The notes under the pieces: model-generated | What the model was told of the DNA's origin: nothing | What the model saw: only the letters and a program-made list of their open reading frames with translations | The model's database searches: none | NCBI GenBank assembly: GCA_018398575.1 | Contig: JAGTXZ010000019.1 | Location: forward strand, 496,001 to 560,000 | Length of the DNA: 64,000 bases | Direction of reading: 5' to 3' | From: Ampelomyces quisqualis | Lineage: Eukaryota; Ascomycota; Dothideomycetes; Pleosporales; Phaeosphaeriaceae | Part shown: positions 22,440 to 34,130 of the stretch, in pieces | Numbering within the stretch: the first letter of the stretch is position 1 | How the letters are laid out: each line of letters begins with the position of its first letter | Translations under genes and position numbers: made by a program

Positions 22440-23290
22440 CTAATTGCAGCCTCTAGTTTGTATCCTTATTCTAGTTTAAATTCTATTAGATTCTAGGTAT
22501 GCGAATTAAGCTTTCTACTACTTACTATAAATAAACTAATAGGTAAAGAGAGATTATTAACAAGTATATTAATAAAAAATTAAGGCCCTTTATATTCTAT
22601 TACTAGGATAACTAAAGTAACCTTTTACTAATAATTAATTAAGCTTAGGCAACGCTACTGTACTCTGCAATTAGTATAGCCCTATACTAGCTCCTGTTTA
22701 GATCTAAACTATAACAAAGCTAGGATTAGTTATTATCTACTTTAAACTACAAGAATATAAATATTAGAGATGTGTTAAGCTTAGCTACCTGCATATATAA
22801 AGCCTAGTGTACAGCTAAAGATAATATAGAAAAGGCGCAGTAATAGATAGCTACTAAAGTAAATAAATATTAATAACCTGTTAATTAGTTAGTAAGTAAC
22901 AAGGTTTACCTGTTAACTTAAAACCTATCTGTTACCTACCTAAGTCGCAAACTTGCTAAATTGCAAAAGAGCCTCTTTACAGTTTTAGAACAAGTTAGCT
23001 ATTTATTCTAACTAAAGTTACCTAAAAGCTCTAAGATTTATAACGTATTTGCTCTAGACGTTCTCTACAAAGACTCTAATAATCCCCTGCCTAGTTAGCT
23101 AAGCTTAAACCTATCTAGCATCCTAATTTAAGGCGTTAAAAAATAGAAGGTAGAAGAGATCCTAGCTAGTAAGCTATACTGCTCTATCCTAAAGTATTAC
23201 GTACAATAGGTAAGTTATAACTCTAACTCTACCTTATATAATATATTAAACTTTATAGAAGTACTATATATGTTGCGAGTGTTCTATAAA
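22440..23290 (+). mobile_element. Gypsy retrotransposon relic: integrase end and chromodomain
   Basis: On the plus strand K-L-S-T-T-Y-Y-K-x-T-N-R near 22,505 corresponds to the integrase stretch KLSTAYHPQTDGQ of Ty3/Gypsy elements. Near 22,930-23,060 comes the pattern L-A-K-L-x-K-S-L-F...Y-N-V-F. Near 23,140-23,220 a chromodomain-like V-E-E-I-L-A-S-K-L followed by L-K-Y-Y-V appears. This is the 3' part of a chromovirus-type pol on the opposite strand from the nested complete chromovirus. The upstream pol is missing, cut off at X copy A. Confidence 0.65.
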
Positions 23291-23997
23291 CGCTATCTAA
23301 AACAGCTAGAACTTCTATAAGCCTTAGCTAAGTAGACTATAGCATAGAAAAAAGAAGTTAAAGATCTTATAGTTTCTTAAGATAATTATATTAGAGAAAT
23401 TAAACTTAATATTGCAACTACTACACTAGTAGGTAACAACTATTAATAATAAGAGTCTTACTCTTCTATAAGATCTAATAGTAGACTATTGTTACTACTA
23501 GTAAGACGCTCTTAACTATCTATTTCCCTAGGTACAGACACTAACTTACTACCTAGTTATCTTCTGTTATAGCTCTACCTGCTACAAGTACTACTTAATC
23601 TTTCTTCTACTTAATCTACTCTTAATACTATTAAGACATCTACTAGCTAGGTAACTATACTAGTTAGCCTAGCTATACTCTACCTAAGCGCCTTAATCTC
23701 TTTAGCTATTTCTCTAACCTCTTTAGCTAGCTTCTTTCTCTAGGAATAAGCACTAACAAGCAGGTTAGTAGTGTTTATATTAGCTATTTGTGCAGTGCTT
23801 ACTTATATAGTAGTAGCTAACTAAAATACTACTGCCTAGACGTTAGCCTCTTACTCTAACACTACCTTATTAGACTTATCTCTACCTAAGGTAGTAAACC
23901 TATTTTTAAGAGCCTTAGAAAGGCTATTCTACTCTTAGCCTATATAGTAGAGAACTAAGTAATACTTTTTATTTAAGAGCGTGCAATATGCACACTT
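23291..23997. other. degenerate AT-rich sequence
   Basis: Probably the untranslated 3' end of the preceding Gypsy relic. No LTR could be recognised. Confidence 0.35.
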
Positions 23998-24059
23998 ATT
24001 AGAACAATTTAAGATTAATCTAATTAGCCTAATTACTGCAACCTGCAGCAGCCTAATAG
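23998..24059 (-). repeat. X repeat, copy B, left fragment
   Basis: Sixty-two bases match the inner end of copy A in reverse orientation. The fragment stops at CCTAATAG (24,052-24,059), which is one half of the 8-bp target duplication of the hAT that interrupts the repeat. The rest of copy B resumes at 36,475. Confidence 0.75.
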
Positions 24060-27000
24060 TACGCTAGTAAATAGGTTTAGAGTACTCTTCTATAGGTAGT
24101 AGTTAGGTTAGAGTACAACCTAAGAGGAGTAGGGTAAGGTTTAGGTTATGCAGGAGCTAGGGTAGAGTTTAGGTTAGGGTATATAGCTTAGGGAGTTAAG
24201 GTTAGGTTGTTAGTTAGGTTAGGGTACTTGCTATAGAGTTATACTTGTGCAGCGCCTCTAATCTAACGCCTGTAACAAGTATGTTACTTAGGGGTAAAGT
24301 AGGGCAAAAGAAATAGGAGTATTTTAGCGTATATCCTAAAATAAGGTTATTGCAGAAACTAGGTTTAGGCACTATAGTTTAAAATTGCAGTAGTTTAATT
24401 AGCTTTATAACCTAACTATTATAGTTGTTTATTACAGTTTTTACCTTGCTTGTTTTAGCTAGTTAAGAGCTACTCTTTATTACATTTTTTTATTACGCTT
24501 ACTAGTCTAAGAAACAAGAAGGCCTTAATCTCTTCCTTTATAGGCGCTCCTTATACTAAGGAGTCTAGAGTAGTGCACTATACAATAGGGTTACAGATTC
24601 TCTAATATTACTTTTTCTATTACTCTTCTACTCTTTATTACTTGTCTAATCCTTAAAACATTAGATTTGTAAGCTAGTTAGACTAGCAAAATTAATAGAA
24701 CTTAGAAGCTTAAGTAGATTCTAGACACTCTTAGCGCTTTGTTAAGATCCTGCAGTTAGTAATTATAGTGTAGAATAGTTTAGTTGTGCGTCCTCCTTAG
24801 TAATTGCGTATTTTACAACTATAATTTTCTAAATTGTTTCTGGTTAGGCCTATACTATTAGTCTTCTAAGACGTCTCTTGCAGTATTAAATAAGCGCTTA
24901 ACTCTAACTTCTACAAGCTATACAGCTAGTACGTCTTTAGTAACCTAGGCTAGGCATAGATATATTTTTGTGTTAGCCTGCTACTAGATAAGTATATTTA
25001 ATAGATCTTTGTAATCTTCTTTACTAGTTAGAGGAGTGCTAAAGTAGCAGAGAGCTTCTGCACAGAGTAGTCTAATGCTTATGTTAGTTTTATAAGAGAA
25101 ATTAGCACTTAACCTACTAGACTGTATTCTTTAGGAAAGAGGCCTTCTAAACTACTAGTGTTTAGGTAAACGCTGTAGTTACAAAGAATAAACTAGAGTA
25201 TAGTTTCTATTTGTTACTGCAGGATTGTTCTTGTATTAATTAATATAGTTTAGGAACTAACGCTAGTATATACGTTTAAAGTCTAGTCTCTATATATCTC
25301 TTTAGGTGTTATTAGTAGTGCGCTGTAATAAACCTGTGTAATAAACATAGTCTTTACCTTATATATAGTAAGCTTTTAAAATAGATTAAAGATAGTTATA
25401 ACATTATAAAGATATCTTTGTTTCTTATCTGTGCGTAAATAATACGTTAACAACTTCTTCTTACTTTTCTCTACTACTACCTTTACTATTGCTAGCTACT
25501 TCTTGCAATAGCTAGTCTTATCCTTCTTGTAAGATAGCTTAGTTATTATTTAATCTAAAAAGTTAAAAAGTCTATTATATATTAACTAGATATATAGAGC
25601 CTAAGGTGTGTTGCTTTTACTAATTCTGTTAGTAGCTGTTTTAAAGTTTACTAGCATGTGTGTTATTGCCCTAAGGTGTAACTACTTAGTAGGTACTAGC
25701 TAAAGCCTTTAAAGGTTCTTAAAGTCTGTAACTGCGTTATTATCTTGTAAATTACTGCTACTCCCTTATAGGGCCTAATTAAGTATAATCTCTTGCTCTA
25801 GCTACTTGTTAATATAAGTAGCTAGAGAGCAGGCGCGCTTGTATATATTATAGGTTAAATTCTACCTAGTCTTAATATCTTAGATTACATAGAGTTAATT
25901 TTTTAGTAGTATATTAGATTGTACCTTTAGGAATTATTTAAAACGTTAAGAAGACAAATTAATAGTAATACAAATTACCTAGATCTAAAGAGAGCTTAGT
26001 GCGTAATAAAGAATTGTAATAAAGAGTGTAACATACCTTTTACAATAAGTTTAGCACTAATATACTATTATTAATCTAGTAAACGTAATAGCGTTGCAGC
26101 TGCTAAGCTCTTTTAATCTTAGGTAAGGCTGTTAACCTTAGGTAGGCTATAATGTCCTGCACTACTAGGTTAATAATATAGGCAAGGTATAGTATAGTGT
26201 TTTTCTTTGCGTTCTAAGAAACTCTCTTATTAGCAAGATTGCTTTCTAGGCTTCTGCTAAGAGTCTTGTTATTTAAAGCGTTATTGCAGGTAACTACTAG
26301 TAATTGTTTTAATATTTTTGTATTTTTAAGTACTTACATAAGATTAGTTGCTATAGAAACTCTAGTGTGCTGCCTACGTAAGGGCACAAAATCTAATAGA
26401 ACCTTTCTTATCTGCTAGCTTGCATTAATATAATAGGCTTTAATAGCCAAAAAGCTTAAGTAGTTAGTAGCAGACTAGGCGTTAAGAGTAATTAAGATTT
26501 TTGTTAACTTACTAAGATTAGAAAAGAGGTTTTTAGTTACCTGCTTATATTATTCCTAGAGTATAAGAGTAAACTTGTAATAGCTAGGTATAGTAGTGCT
26601 AGGCTAGAAAAACTCTATAAAGTAGTAAAATAAGAGTTACTCTAATATTTAAAAGAACTAGTTCTTATTAAGAAGTATGTGTACAATTTCTAGTTTAAAT
26701 TACTGTGTAGTAAACAGTTGCAGAAGTTGTAGACGTAATAGTGTAATAAGTAGGAGAAGCTGTCTTATATAGATAGATTTTGTAACATCTCTGCAACTAT
26801 TAGACTTAAGGTAGTTACTAAGGTGTTTTATTCTTATATACTTGTTAGTTAGGTGTTAAAGTATATGCCTATAGTTTAGGTAATATATGTATAGTTTGCT
26901 GCTGTTAATATAGGCTTCTTTTTTACATTAAGTCTATATTATTGCAGAATGTTTAGCTCTATTCTATTGTAAATTAGAATTATTAAGGTCTTAGGCCTAT

Positions 27001-27657
27001 AACATGTTTTGCTACTAGACATCCTATGCAGTATATATAGTTGCATTGTCTTAAATTAGCTACCTAAGGACAGAGACTGTTTTCTTAATTCTAGACTTAA
27101 GGATTTAGGAGGTGTTAAGTAAAAGATTATAGAGTATTTTAGGCAGATTAGAGTATAGGTTGTCTAGAAGTAAGAGAAGGTTGCTTAGGTCTATTTGTGT
27201 AATAAAAAAGTGTAATAACTAAGTATTAATATCTTGTAAAATAAGAGTAGTATATTGTAGTAATAATAGAATAGTAATACTATAGTGTAGTATTACTTTA
27301 AGTAAGAGAAGTAGTTATTCTGCTAGAAGCGTTATTCCTCTAGTTAGGGGGCAGATAGTAGGGCTAAACTTTTAGAAATTAAGAAATTAGGTTTTATAGT
27401 AGTAGCAAAATTTTCTAGTCTTAACTACATTAGGTAATAATATACAGCAACTTTAATTATACATGTTACTTAGTGTCTAAACAGCCCTTCTAAGTACTAT
27501 TAGAGAATCTTTTCTAAGTGCTGTTGCTCTAATCCTTATTCTTCTTATCTTTATATTTATTAGGCAGTGTCTTATAGTATACCTCTAGCTCTTTACTAGA
27601 ATTGTTAACCTTTTCTTTATATTTAGTATTATTGCGTCTCTTAACGTATAGCCTAAT

Positions 27658-27939
27658 TATAAGAGGTTTGTATAGCAGCAAAGTTATAGGATAATAATAG
27701 TAGTATAGATAGAAGTAAGTTAATTCCTGTTCTGTAGCTTTAGTGCAGAACTGCTCTTTTGTAGATACAACTAGACGCGTATCTTTACAACTAGAATATA
27801 CTAGGTCTGCGCTAGTATAGCGCTGTTAAGACGCTAGAGCAGCTGTGCGCGTTTTACGTGTGTAATAGCTAGAGTAGTGTTATAGTAGCGCAGGCGCATT
27901 ACTGCGCAACTAACAGCTCTACGCTATAGTATTCTTATA
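27658..27939 (-). repeat. chromovirus 3' LTR (282 bp)
   Basis: Aligned base for base in length with 33,849-34,130. The original TG/CA termini read TA at several ends because of RIP-type changes. Confidence 0.85.
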
Positions 27940-27956
27940 ATTATTTTCTCTTTTCT
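27940..27956 (-). other. polypurine tract of chromovirus
   Basis: On the minus strand the bases immediately before the 3' LTR read AGAAAAGAGAAAATAAT, the usual position and composition of the plus-strand DNA primer. It confirms the minus orientation. Confidence 0.7.
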
Positions 27957-28369
27957 AGAATTGCTGTTCTAGCAATTTATATAACGTTAGGTCTTGTTAG
28001 TACATGCCTAGCGTTGTTGTTATAAAAGCTGTTGTTATACTAAGGCTAAAACTCTAGGTAAATCTAAGAGGTAGCTAGTAGCTATAGTAATAGTAGAAAT
28101 ATAGCAGAACTTTGTGTGCCTAATTCTTTCTACTTCTTTAGTAACAATTATATTACTATTACTACTATACTATCTTCTTGCTCTACGCTATTGCAACTCT
28201 ATTACCTCTATATTAATTACTATAAGCACTACGCCTATACTGCCTACTATCTCTACTATCTCTGTAAGTAGTATAACGCTAGCGTTGTAACGTTATTCTA
28301 ACGTTATCTAGGCTAGTCTACTGCTGCTTAGTAAGGCTAACGCGCAGTCTAACTTTAACCTTAATTTAG

Positions 28370-28770
28370 AAGAAGCTAATGCTACTAAGAGCTCTAATTC
28401 TAGAAGGCGCACAAAGTAGAAGAAAAAGAGAGATAAAACCTCTCTTTCTTAGAGCTCTACCTTCTAGCCCTTTCTTACCAAAGAGAAGGGCAAGAGTAAG
28501 GCTAAGGCTAAGGCTAAGGCTAAGGCTAAGGCTCCTAGGAAACGCCTAGCCAAGTCCTAGCCTTTTAGGCAGCCTGTCTTTAAGCGCTCTGCTACTAAGA
28601 GCAAGCTAAAGCGCCTGCAGCACACTGCTACAACGCTAGCAACTTGCAAGCTGCTAGGCAACCTAAGTAAAGTTACTCTAGAAGAGTAAGAGAGTATAGA
28701 AGAGGATAAGAAGAGTAATAGAGACAAGTTCTCTATCTCTAAAGACATAGATAACAAGAACTTCCTAGAG
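28370..28770 (+). pseudogene. Lys-rich antisense relic ORF inside chromovirus
   Basis: Between the chromodomain and the 3' LTR, on the strand opposite to pol, a frame of about 130 codons has only a few interruptions, all TAG/TAA. It is very basic. It has RRR-T-K and KKKRDK clusters, six Lys-Ala repeats encoded by an (AAGGCT)6 tract at 28,498-28,533, then PRKRLAK, and ends acidic (EEDKK). It may be an accessory, perhaps nucleic-acid-binding, protein of the element; function unknown. Confidence 0.4.
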
Positions 28771-31700
28771 TAAGCTAGCGTTTATGCCTAGCTGCGCTGC
28801 TTAGGCGCTAGTGTTACGCTGTTAAGGCGCCTAGTTTTTTTCTCTTTTTTTTCCTTTGTTTTTCTTTTGTTTTTTTGTATATTAATTTGTAATAATTAAT
28901 CTTCTCTCTAGTTATACTTCTCTATAAGTAATTTGTCTATATCTTTTAAATTAACCTATTTGTTATATTCTAAGGGCTAGCCTTTCTATTTTACTAGGTA
29001 ATTTACTAAACGCCTGTTGCGCCTCTTTACTAATACAGCTTTAACCTTATAGCGTTATTGCAGCTTCTTACTATTGTCTAGATTAACAGGCCTAAGTAAG
29101 GTTAACTCTTCTCCCTTTCTAGCTATAAACAGCTAGAGTAAGGAGGTGTAGAATACTAGGTAGATTCTTACATACAATAGAAGTAAGATGCTAAAAGCTT
29201 ATAAGCTAATTTACTCTTCTACTAGGAAGAGGCCTATCTAGCGCAGTAATAGCTTTCTGCTAGCGCTGCGTAAGCGTAGATACTTTGTTAACAAGAGGAT
29301 TATATCTCTAGGTTTAAACTCTTAGAGCCTATATCTTTTATTATAATATTACTCTTAATATTATAAAGTTTTATACTAGTAATTAGCTAGAGTGTCCTAA
29401 GTTTGCATAAGCGTTTGCAACCTTTTTCTAACGCTAGAGACTTTAGTAGGCGCTATTAGCTTGCAGTTAAGGCGTAGGTAAAACCTATAGCAGGCAAAGA
29501 ATAGAGATATTTCTAATGTAGCCTGCTTAGTATTATTATATATAAATTCTGCTAGTAATAAAAGGTATACCTAATCTTCTTAATAATTGCCTATAAAAGC
29601 TCTTAGGTATTACTTAAAAGTCTAATTTTACTATTCTGTTTGCCTATCTGTTTATAGGTAGAAGGTAATGCTAAGCTAGCGTTTTACCTTTACTACAAAG
29701 TAGAAGTCTACCTAAAATTATAAAGTAAAGACACTTTCTTAATCTAATACAATACCTTTAGGTAACCTAAAGAATTGTACAATATGTTCTAAGAATAGAT
29801 CCACTAACTATAAGGGAGTAACTGTTTTTTGTATAGAGATATACTTAGCTATTTTAGTATACCTATTAACTATAATAAGTATTACGTTGTATACAACACT
29901 ATAGCGCTTAGCAGGTAGTAGGCCTATAACAAAATCTATTATAAGTTCTTACTATAGTCTCTAAGGTTAGAGAAGCGCGTTTAACACGCTAGTAGGGCGC
30001 TACTTAAGTAACTTTGTGCCTTAGCATACTAAGCAAGAGTTAATATACTTCTTAAGCTCTTTTTTAAGCCTAGGCTAATAGTAGTATTAGGCTATAAGCT
30101 TAAGCGTTTTAGCCTACCTAAAATAGCTAGTAAGTAGATTGTTATAATATAGCTTAAGAAGCTTAGCTTTAAAAGCTAGCTCTAGTAGAATATACAATTA
30201 GTTCTTAAACTAAAGGCTGCTTAAAGTATTAAGCTTCTAGTGCCTTAGGCGTTTGCTAGCGCCTTAACAGGTAAACGCTAGGGATTTAACGTCCCTGCGT
30301 ATTAGAACTACTTCTAGGTTATTCTGTTATACTTGTACACAGATTTTAAAGAAGAACTTAGAGAGTTTTTTATAAGCTAATCTTTCTAAGGCTGCAGCTC
30401 TTACTTATAACTGCGTAACTCTTTAGGCTATTACTAGTCTACTTTTAGAGATCTTCTAATTAGGGCTGTAGCTTCTAGCTATTACCTTAACGCTGTACAC
30501 TAGGCTTTGTAACTGCGTAACCCTTTAAGTTATTACTAGTCTACTCTTAGGAATTTTCTAATTAGAGCTATAGCGCGTAGCTGTTGCCTTAACACTATGC
30601 GCTAGGCTTATAGAAACATCTTTATTAAGATATAGAGTACCTGCTTACTATTAAGCTATTATCTAGCTTTCTACTAACGCTAGCTTTTTACTAGGTAGCT
30701 TAGCTTAGGTTTCTACTAGCTGCAACTTCTTTTACAGTGCTAGCAATATATCTAATAGTTAAACATCTAGTGTATTACTATTGTGTACAGGTTACCTTAA
30801 AGGCCTATCTATAGAATTTGTCTTTCTAGACTAATACTTAATCTTAAAGTTATAAGCAGCTAGCTTTATAGCCTAGCTAGCTTATCTTCTAGACAAAGTT
30901 AACGTGCCTATAAAGCTGCGTAGGTTGTTATAGTCTATCTATATTTCTAACTAAACTGCTAGCCTCTTAACGTAGTAACGCTTGTACTGCACTACTATAA
31001 TAATAGTAAGAAGCTCTAGGTTATATATATAGTAGTTCTTTTCTGCAGGCAAAAGCTTTCTTAACTAGAAGGCTATAGAGTGCTAGTTTCTATCTGTATA
31101 AAGTTAAGAGAAGATGCCTACTACTTTCTAAATAGAGGTATTAGTTTCTAACTTAGATAGAAGTATATAATTGTAGTGCTGCAGAATAGGCGCAGTTGCA
31201 AACCTATTGTATAGCTGTTGCTTTGCTTTCTCTGCAGCGTTAGGCTAGTTAAAAGGGCTAGACTTCTTCCCTTAAACTAATCCTTTTAGAAGATTAGTAA
31301 TCAGGCTAATAATAACAAAGAAACTTTGTATAAAGCGTTAGTAGAAGTTTACAAAGCCTAAGAAGACTTAAATATCCTTAAAGGACGTTAGCGTAGGCTA
31401 ATTAATAACTGCGCAAACCTGTTCTAGATCTATTATAATACTATTAAGGCGTATAATAAACTTTAGAAACTTAACTTAGTTAGTAGTAAAGGTACACTTC
31501 TTTAAGTTAACAAAAAGACTATATTCTCTTAGCTTAGCAAGTACTTTTCTTACCTGTTTCTAATAATCCTTTCTTTTTTAAGAAAAGATTAAGATATTGT
31601 TAAGATAGACAACGCAAAAGATATCCAAATACAAGGCTAAGGCTCTGTTAATATACCTCTAAAACATAGCAGGCGCGTTAGTTAGCCTAAAAGGTATAAC

Positions 31701-33848
31701 TATGTATTTAAAGTAGCTGTATTGCGTGTAAAACGCTATCTTCTACTTATTGCCTTACTAGATCTTAATGCAGTAATACGCGTTCTTAAGATTAAGCTTA
31801 GTAAACTTTACTAATCTACAGAGCTAATTAAAAGTCTTTCTAATTAAGGGTAGAGCTAATCTATTCTTCTTAGTAACTTAGTTAAGGCCTTAATAGTCTA
31901 CGCAAAGGCATAACATCCTATTCTTTTTAGGTACAAATAGAATAGGTGCTTCTGCTAGGCTTATACTTTCTTAGATCTAGCTTAGGCTCTACGCTGTTGC
32001 TAAGTAGTTGCGCAGTATACTTAGCTTCTTTAGTAAGAGGTTATAGAGCAGCCTATATAGAGCTGTAGCTCTCTCTTCTAGCTTAATAGCGTAGTTGCCT
32101 TTATAGTACTACAGCAGCGCGTTAGCAGCGCTACTATTTACAACATTTTTAAAGCTCTTAAGTTTAATAGGCTATAATAGGTATTTAGTAGAAAAAGATT
32201 ATAGACTGCCTACTAGAACTGCGTACACGCTTAGCTTGTTATAAAAAGATCTTATAAAGGTTTTTGCGTCTTTAACTCTTATTATATTAGTATTAAGCTT
32301 GTAGCGCTACTGCTTTAACTTACAGTTAATAACAATACATTTCTCTTTTAGGCTTAGTAACTCTAAAATAACAGGTTAGGCTGCGTTAGCAATCTTGTAT
32401 AGGATAGTAGTAAAGGACTTAGTAACACTCTAGTTATCCTTTATTATTAGATAGGCCTAATAAGCATAGAAGCTAAGTACTATACTTAAGTTAGGTAGAT
32501 AGATAGTTAGCAGCGCTGCGCTATTAATCTAAGAGAAGTTCTTAAGTAAGGCAACATTTTTATTAATTATGCTAAGTTCTACACTACAGTTAATTAGTAT
32601 TTGTGTAGGCTACGCAGTGCTATTATTACGTAGTATTCTAAGTACTTTAATACAATTCTTCTATTATAATAGAACTTAGGCTGTTAAGAGAGAAAGTCTT
32701 CTTAGGCCTTTTTGTTTTTTATTTGTATTAAGTTTAAGCTAGTAACAGAAGAGAAACTGTTAAGCCTTAATCTGCACTCTCTAGCCTAATAGCCTATTTT
32801 GCTACAATAGTAGCAAGCGTTAGTTAGCTTTAGGCTTAAGTTTATAGTGCTAGTAGCACAACATTGTAGAGCTATTACGTTAAGTTTAAATTGCAAAGTT
32901 TTGCCTATACTAGGCGTTCTATATGTGCAATAGTATAGTAATAGTATACTACTACTACAGCGCAAGTTGTTCTTAAGCGTTACAGCGCGTTTAATAAGTT
33001 TCCTATAAGTAGTAGAGAACTTAGTATAGTTAGAGAAGGCTACTCTAATCTTTAGGTAGAGTTTACTATACAAGTGCATTACTAGGTATTTCTGCTTATA
33101 AGAGGGGTTTACCTAATTTTCTAACGTTAATAGATAAGCTACAAATTTGTTTACTATTTAGCTACCTTTTTAGACTGCCTTTTAATACTATATAGTAACT
33201 TAGAGCTTTCTATTTACTAGGCTCTTAATCTAATTAAGTAGAAAAGATATTATATTACGCTACGCTAGCGTTTTACTATTATCTTTCTATTTTCTCTATA
33301 TCTATATTTGTTAAAATGTAGTTTGCAGGTACTAGAGAGTAAAGGTAATCTTTTAATTCTTAAGCTAGAAGGCTAAGAGGTCTAATTAAAAGATAATAGA
33401 TAGCCTAGCTTTAAAGTCCTAATACTTTCTAATTCTTTTGCCTTTAAAGATAGAGATTTTTTTAATCTTTAGCCTGCGCCTTAGTAGCGCTAATAGGTTA
33501 AGTTAAGGGCAGCGCGCTAGTAGAGATATGTTACGTCTACCTAAAGGTGTTAGTTCTGTTGCATAAGGAGCGCCTAAAAGCTGTCTAGAAGTTAGAAAAG
33601 GCTGTTTACCTGCTAGTAATTGCTCCTATTAGCGTACTTCTTTCTCTAGATTCTAGATCTTAGCTTGCTCTTTAAGTTCTTAGCGCTAGCGCTTTAGCTG
33701 CGCTAAGCGTTTACTTAGACTGCTTATTATTTCTTTATTAGGAGTGTTTTCCCTTAGTAGATTAGCTATTAGGCTTAGAGATAGATCTTAATCTATTGTT
33801 ATTAGGTAACTAGGCTGCTATCCTTTTGCAAGATAAAGGAATTAAAAC

Positions 33849-34130
33849 TATAAAAGGTTTGTATAGTAGTAAAGTTACAAGATAATAATAGCAGTACAGA
33901 TAGAAGTAAGTTAATTCTTGTTCTGCAGCTTTAGTGCAGAACTACTCTTTTGTAGATACAACTAGACGCGTATCCTTACAACTAGAATATACTAAGTCTA
34001 CACTAGCGTAGCGCTGTTAAGACGCTAGGGTAGCTGTGCGTGTTTTACGCGTGTAACAGCTAGAGTAGTGTTATAGTAGCACAGGCGCATTACTGCGCGA
34101 CTAATAGCTCTACGCTATAGCATCCTTACA
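33849..34130 (-). repeat. chromovirus 5' LTR (282 bp)
   Basis: In the minus direction it starts TGTAAGGATGC and ends CCTTTTATA. It matches the other LTR except for scattered transitions. Confidence 0.85.

Larger units (their letters stand above)
27658..34130 (-). mobile_element. Ty3/Gypsy chromovirus, complete structure, 6,473 bp
   Basis: Two 282-bp LTRs bound the element, with 5-bp flanks CTAAT (27,653-27,657) and CTATT (34,131-34,135) as a mutated target duplication. Pol runs on the minus strand. A gag CCHC-type knuckle (NACYYCSK) lies near 32,790-32,820. Reverse transcriptase shows APILFVPKKN near 31,930 and YLNNILIFS near 31,590-31,615, the YLDD box with both Asp changed to Asn. Integrase shows IIVNRYTKIAKYI near 29,835-29,880. 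A chromodomain (LVNYLVK, then KG) lies near 28,965-29,020. A polypurine tract precedes the minus-direction 3' LTR. It is inactive: stops throughout. An apparently open 97-codon stretch at 32,786-33,079 is only part of gag. Confidence 0.88.

Noticed and set aside
28557..28757. Minus-strand open frame of 66 codons
   Set aside because: Complement of the Lys-rich plus-strand frame; its composition looks like a shadow.
32786..33079. Open frame of 97 codons on the minus strand
   Set aside because: It contains the gag zinc-knuckle of the chromovirus and is just an uninterrupted stretch of that relic.
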